Assembly (NCBI RefSeq): GCF_030167905.1
Contig: NZ_JARGNA010000001.1
Span: 1 to 64,000 of the forward strand
Length of the DNA stretch: 64,000 bases
Direction: 5' to 3'
From: Flavobacterium terrisoli
GTDB lineage: Bacteria; Bacteroidota; Bacteroidia; Flavobacteriales; Flavobacteriaceae
The notes beneath the pieces are model-generated. The model did not search any database, was not told the DNA's origin, and saw nothing but the letters and a program-made list of their open reading frames with translations. Within the stretch, counting starts at the first letter, position 1; each line of letters starts with the position of its first letter. Shown piece by piece: positions 33,201 to 41,816 of this stretch. A program made the translations under genes and the position numbers.

Positions 33201-36168
33201 TGGTCACGTTCAACGCCAAAGTTCCAATGTTTTCTATTCGGAAAGATTTGGTTTGGTTAGAACCAAGATTGGTTGCCGCAAATTGTGTATTATCTAAAGA
33301 ATCGGGCGTAACATCACCTGAAAGAATTGATGGATTGGATCCGATAATCCCTTTGACATTAATCTCAGGTGTTGGAGCTACTGCTATTCCGGTAAAGTTA
33401 ATCACATACGATGGCTCATCGGCATCATTGCTGGTAATGGTTATCGAACCGGTAAATGTTCCTGCTCCTGATGGTGCAAAACGAATGATAAAGGTTTTGG
33501 TTCCCAAGGCAGTAATCGTAGTTCCCGAATAAGCTGTTTGTATTGAATAAGGCGGATTTCCGGTGATGCTTCCCGTCGCTCCTAAAGTCAAGGTATTTTG
33601 CCCTGTATTCTGAATGGTAAAAGTAACGTCATTGTTTGTCCCGGTCAACACCGTTCCAAAATCATAAGTACTTCCCGTTAAATAGTTCGTCGAACTTTGC
33701 GTTATATTGATTTCCTGATCTCTTCTTCCGCCTGAAAAATGATTTGTTGCGGGTAAAGTAGTTGCGCCGGTAATTGTTAATGTGCTACTTCCTAAATTTG
33801 CGCCATTATTCAACCATGCCGTTCCATTCCATTGGTTAGCAAAACTGGAGGTTTCTGTACCGTTAACATCTCCCGCCAAATAAGTTCCGGTGAAAGTATA
33901 AGTAGGCGAAGTAAAAGTTCCTGATGTGGTAACCGCCCAATATCTCGAAATAAAATGCGTAGTGGCATCCATATTCGGATGTTTTGCATCGTTTACCGAC
34001 ATCCCTAAATAAGCTGTCGTAAAACTTCCAGCGGTAAAGTTAATTTGGGCAGGACTGTATTCCTGAGTAACAGTCTTGTCCCCAATCGGGTAAACGTATG
34101 GCGTTCCTGTTACGGAAATCCTTCTTCTCAACACACCACCAAAGGCGTTGTCCGCAATAATATAATTTGTAGCTCCTGCATTGTTAATGGTGCCTTCGGT
34201 AGTCATAGTATAACTCGCCAAATCAACAATCCCTGCTGTTAAGTTCAAACTCACTGCCTGGTTTAAAGTCAAATTCGAACCCATCACACAAGCAATCGAT
34301 CCCGAAGTTCTGTTTACGGTTAGCGTGGCCAGATTCAAATCGGTTACAAATTTTACAGTTCCGATACTTCCCGTTCCACCATTTAAAGTCATAATAGAAC
34401 TGGTACTTCCTTTAAAACCTCCTGTACCGCTGATTAAGCTGTCTACTCCGGCAGTTCCTATAATTAACGTATTTCCGTTAAGGTCAATCACGTCACTCGA
34501 AGAACCAAAAACAATGGCATTTCCATTGGTCGGTGCCGAAATCGTCACGCTGTTTAATAATTGTACTGTAGTTCCGTTAGCCGTTACCACATAAGGAATT
34601 ACCAATGGTACCGTAGTAGAAGAAACGGTTTGAATCCCAGGAGAAGCTTTGGTAAACCAAATGGCTCTGTTGTTTCCGTTAAAAGTTCCGGTATTGCTAA
34701 AGTTTCCGGCAGTTTTGATATCATCACCAACATTAACCCCTAAAGTCAAAGTTCCGGCATTGGTTACATTTCCGGGAACGGTTAAAGCGCCTACGGTTGA
34801 AGTTCCGCTAAAACTCAAAGACGAACCACTGTCAATCGTCAAACTTCCGTTGATGGCTCTTGGTCCGGTTGCAGCATTGTAATAATTGAAAGCGGTATTG
34901 TTCGAAATCTGAACATTATTTGGGTAACCCGGTGTAACACCTATGGTTGCGGTATCTGAAGTCCATTCCGTAGAACGGTTATAAGCACCACCAGAGTTGT
35001 ATTTTAACAAAGACGAAGGACCATAAATAGGCGCATTGGTATTGATATAACCATTGGTATTGATTTGTAAAGTACCGTTAACGGTCAACGCACTGGCGGC
35101 TGCACAATTCAACACCTGACTTACGGTCAAGGTTCCTGCTACAGGACCAACAGCTGCATTGATTTGTGCTCCGGTACCCTGAACAGTCACGTTATACGGA
35201 CCTCCGGTAACAGGCCAAATTTTATTGGTTACCGCATACAATCCCGCACTTTCGTTGAGGGTTAAGGTAGTAGTGGTACCGCTATAGGCCAGGTTGTTAG
35301 TTCCCACAACGCTTCCACCGTTGTTGATCTGGATATTTCCGGTAACGTTGGTCGTACCGTTGTTGGTATAAGTATTTGAAATGGTCAATGAACCTCCGCC
35401 GGTATTCACGGCCGTTGTGGTTCCTGCATCTCGGGTAACCGCTGTGGTCACTGTTACCGCATGATTGACCACTGCATTCTGTGCACTGGTTGGCACTACG
35501 CCACCAATCCAGGTTGCCCCAGTATTCCAATCACCCGCCTGGGCAGTAGTAATGGCAGATAAAGCTGTGGTACCATTTAAAACAACATTGACAATACTTG
35601 GTGAAGCCGCCTCGTCAAAACCGCCCGTTCCCCCGGTTGCTGTACCTCCATAACCATAGAGTCTGAAAGTAGTTGCTGTTGTAATATTGGTTAAACCTGA
35701 AATTGTAATGGTATTGCCAGTTGTTAAAGACGCGGCCATTCCAGTTACTGCTCCTAAATTCGCTGCATAACCATCAATTGAAGATCTCAAAGCTACGCTC
35801 GATGGACCTGTACCAGATCTCTCCCATTGAAAAACAAATGACGTTGGTGTAAAATTATAACCTGCATTAGGTGTTACTGTAAACTGAATATAGTCATTAC
35901 CAGCTATAGCTTCCGCCAAAGTACTGTTTGTAGAATTACCTGTATTCCACCAATTGCTTCCCCCAAACCTATGTGCGTTTAACGCTGGAGTAACTCCCGC
36001 CCCAAAAGACAAACTCGCTGATGAAATATTTGCATCGTTGGCAACACTGGGTTCTGTGGTTTCAGTCCCTCCATTTCCATTAGTATTCCACTGCAACAGC
36101 TGTCCATATGAGCTAGAGGAATTCAACAATAAAACAAAAAAGGCAACTTGTAATAATCTAAATTTCAT
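30220..36168 (-). CDS. Giant T9SS-secreted multidomain surface protein
   Basis: 1982 aa. Signal peptide about 1-22 (SSSSYGQ). Residues 24-200 look like a beta-sandwich; 200-800 are Thr/Asn/Gly-rich short beta repeats, probably a beta-helix or adhesin stalk. Two choice-of-anchor D-type (ASPM/SPD-2/hydin-like) beta domains follow at about 820-925 and 934-1060, an IPT/TIG domain at 1063-1140 (ITPTSGPVGTEVTV), a lamin-tail domain at 1145-1290 (DIIISEVYDSFAGSSGIIELYN), an Ig-like part at 1310-1400, and a type A T9SS sorting domain at about 1905-1982 (VYDILGRQLFQS ... KKVLTN). No catalytic motif seen. Likely an adhesin or cell-surface matrix protein. Own promoter at 36278-36307. Confidence 0.9.
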   Translation of the reverse strand: MKFRLLQVAFFVLLLNSSSSYGQLLQWNTNGNGGTETTEPSVANDANISSASLSFGAGVTPALNAHRFGGSNWWNTGNSTNSTLAEAIAGNDYIQFTVTPNAGYNFTPTSFVFQWERSGTGPSSVALRSSIDGYAANLGAVTGMAASLTTGNTITISGLTNITTATTFRLYGYGGTATGGTGGFDEAASPSIVNVVLNGTTALSAITTAQAGDWNTGATWIGGVVPTSAQNAVVNHAVTVTTAVTRDAGTTTAVNTGGGSLTISNTYTNNGTTNVTGNIQINNGGSVVGTNNLAYSGTTTTLTLNESAGLYAVTNKIWPVTGGPYNVTVQGTGAQINAAVGPVAGTLTVSQVLNCAAASALTVNGTLQINTNGYINTNAPIYGPSSLLKYNSGGAYNRSTEWTSDTATIGVTPGYPNNVQISNNTAFNYYNAATGPRAINGSLTIDSGSSLSFSGTSTVGALTVPGNVTNAGTLTLGVNVGDDIKTAGNFSNTGTFNGNNRAIWFTKASPGIQTVSSTTVPLVIPYVVTANGTTVQLLNSVTISAPTNGNAIVFGSSSDVIDLNGNTLIIGTAGVDSLISGTGGFKGSTSSIMTLNGGTGSIGTVKFVTDLNLATLTVNRTSGSIACVMGSNLTLNQAVSLNLTAGIVDLASYTMTTEGTINNAGATNYIIADNAFGGVLRRRISVTGTPYVYPIGDKTVTQEYSPAQINFTAGSFTTAYLGMSVNDAKHPNMDATTHFISRYWAVTTSGTFTSPTYTFTGTYLAGDVNGTETSSFANQWNGTAWLNNGANLGSSTLTITGATTLPATNHFSGGRRDQEINITQSSTNYLTGSTYDFGTVLTGTNNDVTFTIQNTGQNTLTLGATGSITGNPPYSIQTAYSGTTITALGTKTFIIRFAPSGAGTFTGSITITSNDADEPSYVINFTGIAVAPTPEINVKGIIGSNPSILSGDVTPDSLDNTQFAATNLGSNQTKSFRIENIGTLALNVTSITSSNPSEFTVTSSAPYSNIPFSGTNYVDFTITFNPQYVGLRTGTITIVHDDATGGESPYTFAVEGNGVCLATANTITPTSGPVGTEVTVTASANNLTGATVTLNSVSVTPVTQVSSTQIKITIPSGATTGSLVTTNSQGCTASNAFTVITNANMNCEGATTAFTDIIISEVYDSFAGSSGIIELYNPTLSAINLTTLDYRLARYTDSGAPITVLDLMGTIPARSTYLVAADASATLCTGLTLSGEQIGTGFNANDRIELRKNTTTAIDVVIGPNEVGYTIRRLTTATGPTTTFNAADWTFISDENCSDLGYFNLVGNLPVVTTHPTYTPTCKGTTLTVAGTEGYNAVGDTKELVYQWYAVAPNTATWTALSDNAIYTGTATATLDISDISTLVGYQYYCQIRENTVSCYAASNAVMITAGQSTTWNGTAWSNGAPTLDKAVIINGNYDTSVNGSFEACSVTVNGGFTLDIKANNYVSIKNDLTVSATGNLTVQNNGSLVMIEDDGVVTNNGTTQVIRTTAPFELYDYTYWSSPVDAASITTTFPDWRTDYSFEFNTANFSDTNTVDYYGTVTNPGVADSFDDFAPWAWQAYTGTMTNGKGYAIMGPTSLTFSPSATTSVTFSGKVNNGVISPSIVESGNAGNTADDFNLIGNPYPSAIFANTFITTNGAKTSGSLYFWTHVDDVLITNPGPDLYNFISDDYAVYNMTGGTRASYTGSSVPTGYIASGQGFFVEAQGNNTLTFNNAMRDKGYTNTQFFRSASAQPSMTNTRIWLNLRNADGLFGQLLVGYFDNTTLDFDWAYDARVNQTNNYLSFYSLAANEKYKIQARPTFDESDIVPIGYFSSVAGEFSISIDQKEGILNEESTNIYLQDLEMNIIHDLKASPYTFTTGSGKYENRFLLRYTDAALGNPDFELSNSVIVATNHGEVSIKSYVETIDEVIVYDILGRQLFQSKGINSNDFTATNISLSQQSLIVKVKLESGAIVTKKVLTN

Positions 36169-36633
36169 AAATTGATATCAAATAGTTTCATAGTCATCCG
36201 TCTCATTTTGTGCTGAAAATTCACATTTTGGCACACAAAAAAAGGTCAAGACATTTTGAGGTAGAAAAAAGGGCTTACAAAACTACATCTAAATTACTAA
36301 ATAACAAGGTGTTTACCTTAAGAAATCGTTAAGTTATCACCAATTTTTTGAACAATTTAAGGTATTGCTTTCAATTTGAAAGTTTAAGGGCTTGTTGCGA
36401 AAGCTAAATCTTACAATCACTACAACATTAGCTTTACATTGCTTACATTTCCTGTGGGTTTTAATCTCCAAAACAAATCGCATTTTGTACTGATTTTCAA
36501 TTGTTTAAATCTTTTAAAAACAAAACACACATAATTCGCTGACTGTAGTGGTAAAGCACCTTTTCGTTTTTCGCTTTCTGCTTTTTGCCTGTCGTTAAAA
36601 TTCCTTACTTTTACCCTAATCTGCCAGCAGCCC
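36169..36633. other. Divergent intergenic region between the giant protein gene and recX
   Basis: AT-rich, no credible gene. It holds the minus-strand promoter at 36278-36307 and, for recX, a near-consensus -7 box TACTTTTA at about 36605-36612. No further structure recognised. Confidence 0.6.
36278..36307 (-). promoter_or_regulatory. Promoter of the giant T9SS protein gene
   Basis: Minus strand: TTG (36307-36305), 19-base spacer, TAGTTTTG (36285-36278). Leader of about 100 bases. Confidence 0.75.
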
Positions 36634-37101
36634 ATGACCGAAAAATTAACCCTTCCCGAAGCCCAACTCAAGTTGGAATATTACTGTTCCTATCAGGAGC
36701 GCTGCCATCAGGAAGTGGTGGATAAATTATACCAACTCGGGATGAAAGGTGACGAAATCGACACTATAGTCGTTCATTTACTCCAACATAATTTTCTCAA
36801 CGAAGAGCGTTTTGCCCGTGCTTTTGCCCGCGGCAAACACCGTATCAAACTCTGGGGCAAAATCAGGATTGTCAACGAATTAAAGCAAAGACATATTTCG
36901 GCACCCAATATCAAAGCGGCACTGACTGAAATCTCCGAGGAAACCTATCAGGACACCTTCGACCAACTCGCCGAAAGGCATTGGAACAGCCTGACCGAAA
37001 GAAAAGGCCAAAAAAAGAATAAGAAATTCTGCGACTACTTATTGCGCCGAGGTTGGGAAAGTCATTTGGTGTATGAAAAAATGAAAGCGCTGGAAAAATA
37101 G
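36634..37101 (+). CDS. recX: Regulatory protein RecX
   Basis: 155 aa, all helical, three tandem three-helix modules as in RecX: LEYYCSYQERCHQEVVDKL, then FLNEERFARAFARGKHRIKLWGKIRI (the conserved core), then YLLRRGWESHLVYEKM. RecX blocks or modulates RecA filaments. recA is not next to it. Followed by a hairpin-forming repeat. Confidence 0.9.
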   Translation: MTEKLTLPEAQLKLEYYCSYQERCHQEVVDKLYQLGMKGDEIDTIVVHLLQHNFLNEERFARAFARGKHRIKLWGKIRIVNELKQRHISAPNIKAALTEISEETYQDTFDQLAERHWNSLTERKGQKKNKKFCDYLLRRGWESHLVYEKMKALEK

Positions 37102-37229
37102 TTATGAATTATGAGTTATAAGTTATGAGTTTTTTTAAATTATAACTGAAGCTAACAATGTAAAGAGCATAGTTAATAAACGAAAGTTCAAGATGTCGTT
37201 TTATGATTTTAACTCATAACTCATAACTT
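37101..37229. repeat. Inverted arrays of degenerate TTATGAG-type repeats
   Basis: Arm 37101-37130 (GTTATGAATTATGAGTTATA...) is complementary to arm 37209-37229 (AACTCATAACTCATAAC...). Each arm is built from degenerate 9-10 base units. Placed between the convergent recX and ketosynthase genes it could end both transcripts. Similar units occur at about 8316-8342. Confidence 0.7.
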
Positions 37230-38435
37230 CTAAGACTTACTTAGCAACACACTCACCGCATTTCCGCCAAAACCAACCGCATTGATCAATACTTTTCGAA
37301 TCGCTTTTCGTGGATTCGGTTCGGCCTTATACGGAATTCCGATAAAGGTTTGGTGTTGCATCATTAGCAAGGCCAGTTCGATATTCAACATGCCTGAAGC
37401 TCCGAAAGTGTGCCCGATTTTCCATTTGTTGGTGGTGAGCATTGGCAGGGTTGAACCACCCGAGACCGAAGGTCGAACTGACGAAGTAAATATTTTTTGT
37501 ATCGCTTTGTATTCGGAAGTATCGCCTTTTAAGGTTCCCGGAGCGTGCATTACTATCGCATCAATTTCATCCAAAGCCGTATTTTGTAATGCCATCGCCA
37601 TCGATTTCTGAAAACACTTCGCATCTTCCGAAATGGAAATGTTGTGCTCCAAATCATCCGTTGCATAGCCAATTCCGGTGATGTAACCCAAAGCGTTTTG
37701 GCTTTCGCCCAATTCTAAACAGGCAACTGAAGCGGCTTCGCCCAAAACCATAGTGTTCTTGGTTTTAGTAAAATCGAAAGCTCTGCATGGCCAATCGCCA
37801 AGCTCAGGCTGAAAGTCTTTTGGATTAGCATAAATCTTCAACGCCTGCATTTGTGCCAACGTAAATGCGGTCAATGGCGCTTCACTTCCACCAACTAAAA
37901 ACTTTGTCGCCAATCCCGATTGCAGCCAAGCCACCGCATTTAAAACTGCATGCAAAGCCGTCGAACAGGTAATGGAATGCGAAATTTCGGGTCCGGCACT
38001 TTTTAAATCATGCGCCACCCAGGTAGATATATTTCCCAATGTTGTTGTTGGTGAGGTCAGCGTGGCGGTCTTTCCCGTTTCTAAAAATTCCTGATGGTAT
38101 TTTTCAAACAATTGCGTTGCCCCGCGGGACGAACCGATATTAATTCCGAAGTCGTCACCTTGCTGCCAACCTGCCATTTCGATTGCTTGACGCGAAGCCA
38201 AAATGGTCATTAGAACCGTTTCATCCAAAGCCTTATACTTAATATCTTCTTTGCGCAATGCATCAATCTCTGTTCTGATTTCTGCAGGAATAGTGGCTAC
38301 AAACCGGCTTTTTCCGTTGAATTCCCTGGTAGAAATTAAAGTTTTTGGCGAAAGATAGTTAGCCCATATCGCTTCAGGTGTTTTTCCCAAAGGAGAAATG
38401 GAGGCAAGAGAAGTTATGGCAATTTTGGTTTTCAA
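37230..38435 (-). CDS. Beta-ketoacyl-ACP synthase of the biotin operon (KAS II-like)
   Basis: 401 aa thiolase-fold condensing enzyme with the Cys-His-His triad C157 (SITCSTALHA), H297 (MHAPGTLKGD) and H342 (KIGHTFGASG). It is the last gene of the bioF-bioD-bioA operon, 25 bases after bioA. Its best-known relatives, FabF/FabB, elongate acyl-ACP. Operon position suggests it supplies the pimeloyl precursor used by BioF; neither bioC nor bioH is visible nearby. That role is inference. It could also be an ordinary fatty-acid gene carried with biotin genes. Confidence 0.88.
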   Translation of the reverse strand: MKTKIAITSLASISPLGKTPEAIWANYLSPKTLISTREFNGKSRFVATIPAEIRTEIDALRKEDIKYKALDETVLMTILASRQAIEMAGWQQGDDFGINIGSSRGATQLFEKYHQEFLETGKTATLTSPTTTLGNISTWVAHDLKSAGPEISHSITCSTALHAVLNAVAWLQSGLATKFLVGGSEAPLTAFTLAQMQALKIYANPKDFQPELGDWPCRAFDFTKTKNTMVLGEAASVACLELGESQNALGYITGIGYATDDLEHNISISEDAKCFQKSMAMALQNTALDEIDAIVMHAPGTLKGDTSEYKAIQKIFTSSVRPSVSGGSTLPMLTTNKWKIGHTFGASGMLNIELALLMMQHQTFIGIPYKAEPNPRKAIRKVLINAVGFGGNAVSVLLSKS

Positions 38436-38460
38436 ACGAGTATTTTCTTGTTGGGCAAAA

Positions 38461-39732
38461 TTAAATCATTTCAACGGCTTTGGCTACGATGTCGTAGACT
38501 TTTTCGAGTTGTTCCTCCGAAATAATATACGGTGGCAAAATATAAACGATATTCCCAACCGGTCGCAGGATTACACCGTGTTCGATAAAGAAATTATAGA
38601 GTTTGGTTCGCATCGAACCGTAATAACTTTCGGCACCATCGGTTTGAATCTCCAAAGCGAAAATGACACCGAGCACTCGAGTGGTTTTGACTTTTGGATG
38701 ACTATTCATTTTTTGGGCGAAAGCCAGATGTTGGGCATGAATTCGGGTGATATTCTTTTGCATTTCAGCAGTTTCCAACAAATTGATACTCGCCAAAGCC
38801 GCGGCGCAACCCGTTGGATTCGCGGTAAAGGTATGGCCATGAAACAAGGCTTTATTCACATCATCGCTATAAAATCCATCAAAGACTTCCTGGGCAAAAG
38901 TGGTAATCGCCATCGGAATCGTTCCGCCGGTCAAGGCTTTTGACAAACACATGATATCGGGTTTGTTGACCAAATAATCCGTTGCAAAAGTTTTGCCTGT
39001 TTTTCCAAAACCTGTCATGACTTCGTCGGCTATGGTGAATACATTGTTTCGCTGACAAATTGCAATTAATTTATCCAACACTTCGGCTTCATACATCACC
39101 ATTCCGGCCGCGCCTTGTACCAAAGGTTCAAAAATGAATGCGGCAAACTCTTTGGTGGCAACCAAATCTTCCAACGCTTTTAAACTTCGCGCTTCATCCC
39201 CAACCGTTGGCACCGGAATGCGAACCACTTCGAGCAACGAACCCTGAAAGGCTTCGGTATAAAAAGTAATGCCACTCGCCGCCATTGCGCCAAACGTATC
39301 GCCGTGAAACGCGTCTTCGAATGCAATGACTTTGGTGCGTTTTTCGCCTTTGTTGTAATAGTATTGCAAAGCGCCTTTCAGAGCCACTTCCACCGCGGTC
39401 GAACCATTATCGGAATAGAAGATTTTCTTTTGGTTGGATGGCAAAATGGAGATTAGTTTCTCCGACAATTCAACGGCTTTGTTATGGGTAAAACCACCAA
39501 ATAATACATGCTCTAAGGTTGTCAATTGCTCATATATCGCATCAGCAATCACTTTGTTGGAATGTCCAAATGGATTGACCCACCAGGACGCAATCGCATC
39601 GATGAATTCCTTGCCGTTGTCGTCCCAAAGCAAAGCGCCTTCGCCTTTGACAATCGCGGGCAATAAGCCCATCGTTTTGTGTTGGGTATAAGGATGCCAG
39701 TTGTATAATTGGTCTTTTTCTGAAAGTGTCAT
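38461..39732 (-). CDS. bioA: Adenosylmethionine-8-amino-7-oxononanoate aminotransferase
   Basis: 423 aa from the ATG at 39732 (MTLSEKDQLYNWHPYTQHK), the family's usual start; the upstream in-frame ATG at 39780 would add a hydrophobic stretch that overlaps a repeat and is rejected. Class III PLP aminotransferase: PLP Lys in MCLSKALTGG, Asp in IADEVMTGFG, and the family W-H-P-Y-T-Q sequence. Uses SAM as amino donor to make 7,8-diaminopelargonate (third biotin step). Separated from bioD by a hairpin-forming repeat at 39755-39830. Confidence 0.97.
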   Translation of the reverse strand: MTLSEKDQLYNWHPYTQHKTMGLLPAIVKGEGALLWDDNGKEFIDAIASWWVNPFGHSNKVIADAIYEQLTTLEHVLFGGFTHNKAVELSEKLISILPSNQKKIFYSDNGSTAVEVALKGALQYYYNKGEKRTKVIAFEDAFHGDTFGAMAASGITFYTEAFQGSLLEVVRIPVPTVGDEARSLKALEDLVATKEFAAFIFEPLVQGAAGMVMYEAEVLDKLIAICQRNNVFTIADEVMTGFGKTGKTFATDYLVNKPDIMCLSKALTGGTIPMAITTFAQEVFDGFYSDDVNKALFHGHTFTANPTGCAAALASINLLETAEMQKNITRIHAQHLAFAQKMNSHPKVKTTRVLGVIFALEIQTDGAESYYGSMRTKLYNFFIEHGVILRPVGNIVYILPPYIISEEQLEKVYDIVAKAVEMI

Positions 39733-39754
39733 TTTTTTGTTGTAAAAGAAAAAA

Positions 39755-39830
39755 GAAAATAGAATATAGAGCATAGACAAAAGGCTATTACCAAAACTAT
39801 TCTATGTTCTATATTCTATGTTCTATGTTC
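39755..39830. repeat. Inverted repeat of TTCTATG-type units between bioD and bioA
   Basis: GAAAATAGAATATAGAGCATAGAC (39755-39778) is largely complementary to the hexamer-like array TTCTATGTTCTATATTCTATG... (39797-39830). The second arm overlaps the last codons of bioD. Confidence 0.65.
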
Positions 39831-40461
39831 TTAAATTTAAAAGATTCTCCCGAAATTTATCCGCGTAATAGGAAACTACATTCGCATCAAAATAAGGTTC
39901 TTGGTCAATTCTTCCTATGAACGCTACTCCGGTTTTATTCAAAATGATTTCCTCTGTGGCTTTGTTTTCATCGCCGGAGAAAATGATTCCGGCCACTTTT
40001 ATTTTTCGGTTTTGCAACGCTTCGATGGTCAGTAACGTATGATTGATACTGCCCAGATAATGGCGTGAAACCACAATTACTTTATAGTCTTTTTGGATCA
40101 AATCGACCACGCATTCTGAATCGTTCAACGGAACTAAAACGCCGCCTGCGCCTTCAATCACCAAATGATTTTTCTCCCGATAGCTATCGGGATTGGTTTC
40201 TACAATTTTACTTATATTGATTCGCACGCCGTCTTTGGCTGCTGCCAAATGCGGACTCGCGGGTGTGTTGAGCGCATAAGCGTTAGGATGGAAAATCGTT
40301 TTGTTGTTAGAGACTAGTTCTTTGACTTTATCGGTATCGCCAAAGTCTAAATCACCCGCTTGTATTGGTTTCCAATAATCGGCTTCGAGTGCTTCGGTAA
40401 CGATAGCTGAAGCGACTGTTTTCCCAACATCGGTGCCGATTCCTGTGATAAAAATTTTCAT
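39823..40461 (-). CDS. bioD: Dethiobiotin synthetase
   Basis: 212 aa. P-loop GIGTDVGKTV at 7-16, the Lys in DYWKPIQAG, and VIEGAGGVLVPL typical of the family. It closes the ureido ring of dethiobiotin using ATP and CO2. It lies 6 bases after bioF and before bioA. The C-terminus (LLNLRT) runs into the TTCTATG repeat array, which may have altered the last residues. Confidence 0.97.
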   Translation of the reverse strand: MKIFITGIGTDVGKTVASAIVTEALEADYWKPIQAGDLDFGDTDKVKELVSNNKTIFHPNAYALNTPASPHLAAAKDGVRINISKIVETNPDSYREKNHLVIEGAGGVLVPLNDSECVVDLIQKDYKVIVVSRHYLGSINHTLLTIEALQNRKIKVAGIIFSGDENKATEEIILNKTGVAFIGRIDQEPYFDANVVSYYADKFRENLLNLRT

Positions 40462-40467
40462 AGATTT

Positions 40468-41649
40468 TTATTTGAACACAAAAGTACTCAACAATTCCAA
40501 GACATTGGAGATTTCGGCTTCGGAATTGTAACTGTGAAGGCAAAAACGAAGGCGTTCCTGTCCTTCGGGAACCGTTGGCGACAAAATAGGTTTGACATCA
40601 AAGCCTTTATCCTGAAGTTGGGCTGCAATATTTTTCACGGTGGCATTTCCCGGAATAATGGCGCATTGTATCGCCGATTTGCTATAGACAAACATCGGTT
40701 TTAAACCCAAACGCAGCTTCTCCTGGTTAAAGAAAAGAATATTGTTTTTTAATGCTTGAAGTGCTTCCTTTTCTGCTGCTAAATGTTGGTATGCCAATAA
40801 AATAGTCGCTACGGAATGAGGCGATAAACCTGTGGTATAAATAAAACTCCTCGCGAAGTTGACCAGATAACTTTTTAATTCGGCGCTGCCTAAAATGGCC
40901 GCACCGTGACAACCCAGCCCTTTTCCGAAAGTCATGATTCGGGCAAAGACTTTGTTTTGCAATCCTGCATTTTGGACAACGCCTTCGCCTTGTTCACCAA
41001 AAACCCCTAAGGCATGGGCTTCATCAATGACCAGATAAGCGTTTTGTTTTTCTGCCAAAGCAACGAGTTCTTCCAGGTTTGGTGAATCGCCATCCATTGA
41101 GAACACAGATTCGGTGACAATATAAATGGTGAATTGCTTCGCCTGTTCGCATTCGCTCGAGTGTGAATGGTGAATTGTGAATTTTGTGATTAGTTTCTCC
41201 AGTTCTTCCAAATCGTTGTGCTGGAATTTGTAGCTCTTTGCATTGCTCATTTGGATACCATCGCGGATGGAAGCATGACAAAGTTCGTCATACAAAATCA
41301 CATCGTTGCGCTGTGGCACAGCGCTAAAAAATCCCACATTGGCATCATAGCCTGAATTGAAAATCAACGCGGATTCCGATTGGTGAAATTGGGCAATGAA
41401 CGCTTCGGTGACCGAATACAAATCATGGTTTCCTGAAATCAAACGCGAACCGGTGGCGCCGTTGCTTTTGATATTGTGGTCTAAAAGGTATTGGTGCGTT
41501 TGACTAAAGATTATTTCACTATGGGCAAAACCGATATAATCGTTGGAAGCAAAATCGACCCAATCCTTAGCCACAGGCAATTGGCGCAAAGCATTATTGG
41601 CTTGACGTTGTTCGAGTTTGGCTTGTAGTGATTTTGGGAGTTTCATCAC
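40468..41649 (-). CDS. bioF: 8-amino-7-oxononanoate synthase
   Basis: 393 aa alpha-oxoamine synthase. PLP Lys in MTFGKGLGCHG, Asp and His in VIDEAHALGVFGEQG, SNDYIGFA near the start and SGNHDLY. It condenses pimeloyl-ACP/CoA with alanine. Start at ATG 41649 or the adjacent ATG 41646. A -7-like TATATTTG lies at 41659-41652, only 3 to 6 bases before these codons, so the transcript would be leaderless or the promoter lies elsewhere. First gene of the biotin operon; an intergenic repeat (copy 3) lies just upstream. Confidence 0.97.
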   Translation of the reverse strand: MMKLPKSLQAKLEQRQANNALRQLPVAKDWVDFASNDYIGFAHSEIIFSQTHQYLLDHNIKSNGATGSRLISGNHDLYSVTEAFIAQFHQSESALIFNSGYDANVGFFSAVPQRNDVILYDELCHASIRDGIQMSNAKSYKFQHNDLEELEKLITKFTIHHSHSSECEQAKQFTIYIVTESVFSMDGDSPNLEELVALAEKQNAYLVIDEAHALGVFGEQGEGVVQNAGLQNKVFARIMTFGKGLGCHGAAILGSAELKSYLVNFARSFIYTTGLSPHSVATILLAYQHLAAEKEALQALKNNILFFNQEKLRLGLKPMFVYSKSAIQCAIIPGNATVKNIAAQLQDKGFDVKPILSPTVPEGQERLRFCLHSYNSEAEISNVLELLSTFVFK

Positions 41650-41678
41650 TACAAATATAGTAAAGCAGAATGATTTTT

Positions 41679-41731
41679 AGCCCGGATTGAAGCAAGCTAC
41701 CTTGTAGCGCGGAAAGCCGGACACGAACTCC
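41679..41731 (+). repeat. Intergenic repeat element, copy 3
   Basis: AGCCCGGATTGAAGCAAGCT... GTAGCGCGGAAAGCCGGACA, matching copy 2 (21371-21452, minus strand) and more loosely copy 1. Located between bioF and atpC. Confidence 0.65.
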
Positions 41732-41765
41732 TAAAGAGCAAACTGGCGAAGCAAAAAGATTCCCA

Positions 41766-41796
41766 TAAAAAAAGCCCAACATTACTGCTGGGCTTT
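41766..41796 (-). terminator. Terminator of atpDC
   Basis: Minus-strand stem AAAGCCCA / TGGGCTTT with a 10-base loop, then a T run. Confidence 0.88.
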
Positions 41797-41816
41797 CTGG
41801 TCTATGCTGAATCGGA

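Noticed and set aside
31106..36175. Long plus-strand open frames antisense to the giant gene (e.g. 31106-31396, 32693-33532)
   Set aside because: They mirror the Thr/Gly/Val-rich repeat coding of the minus strand and have no recognisable domains.
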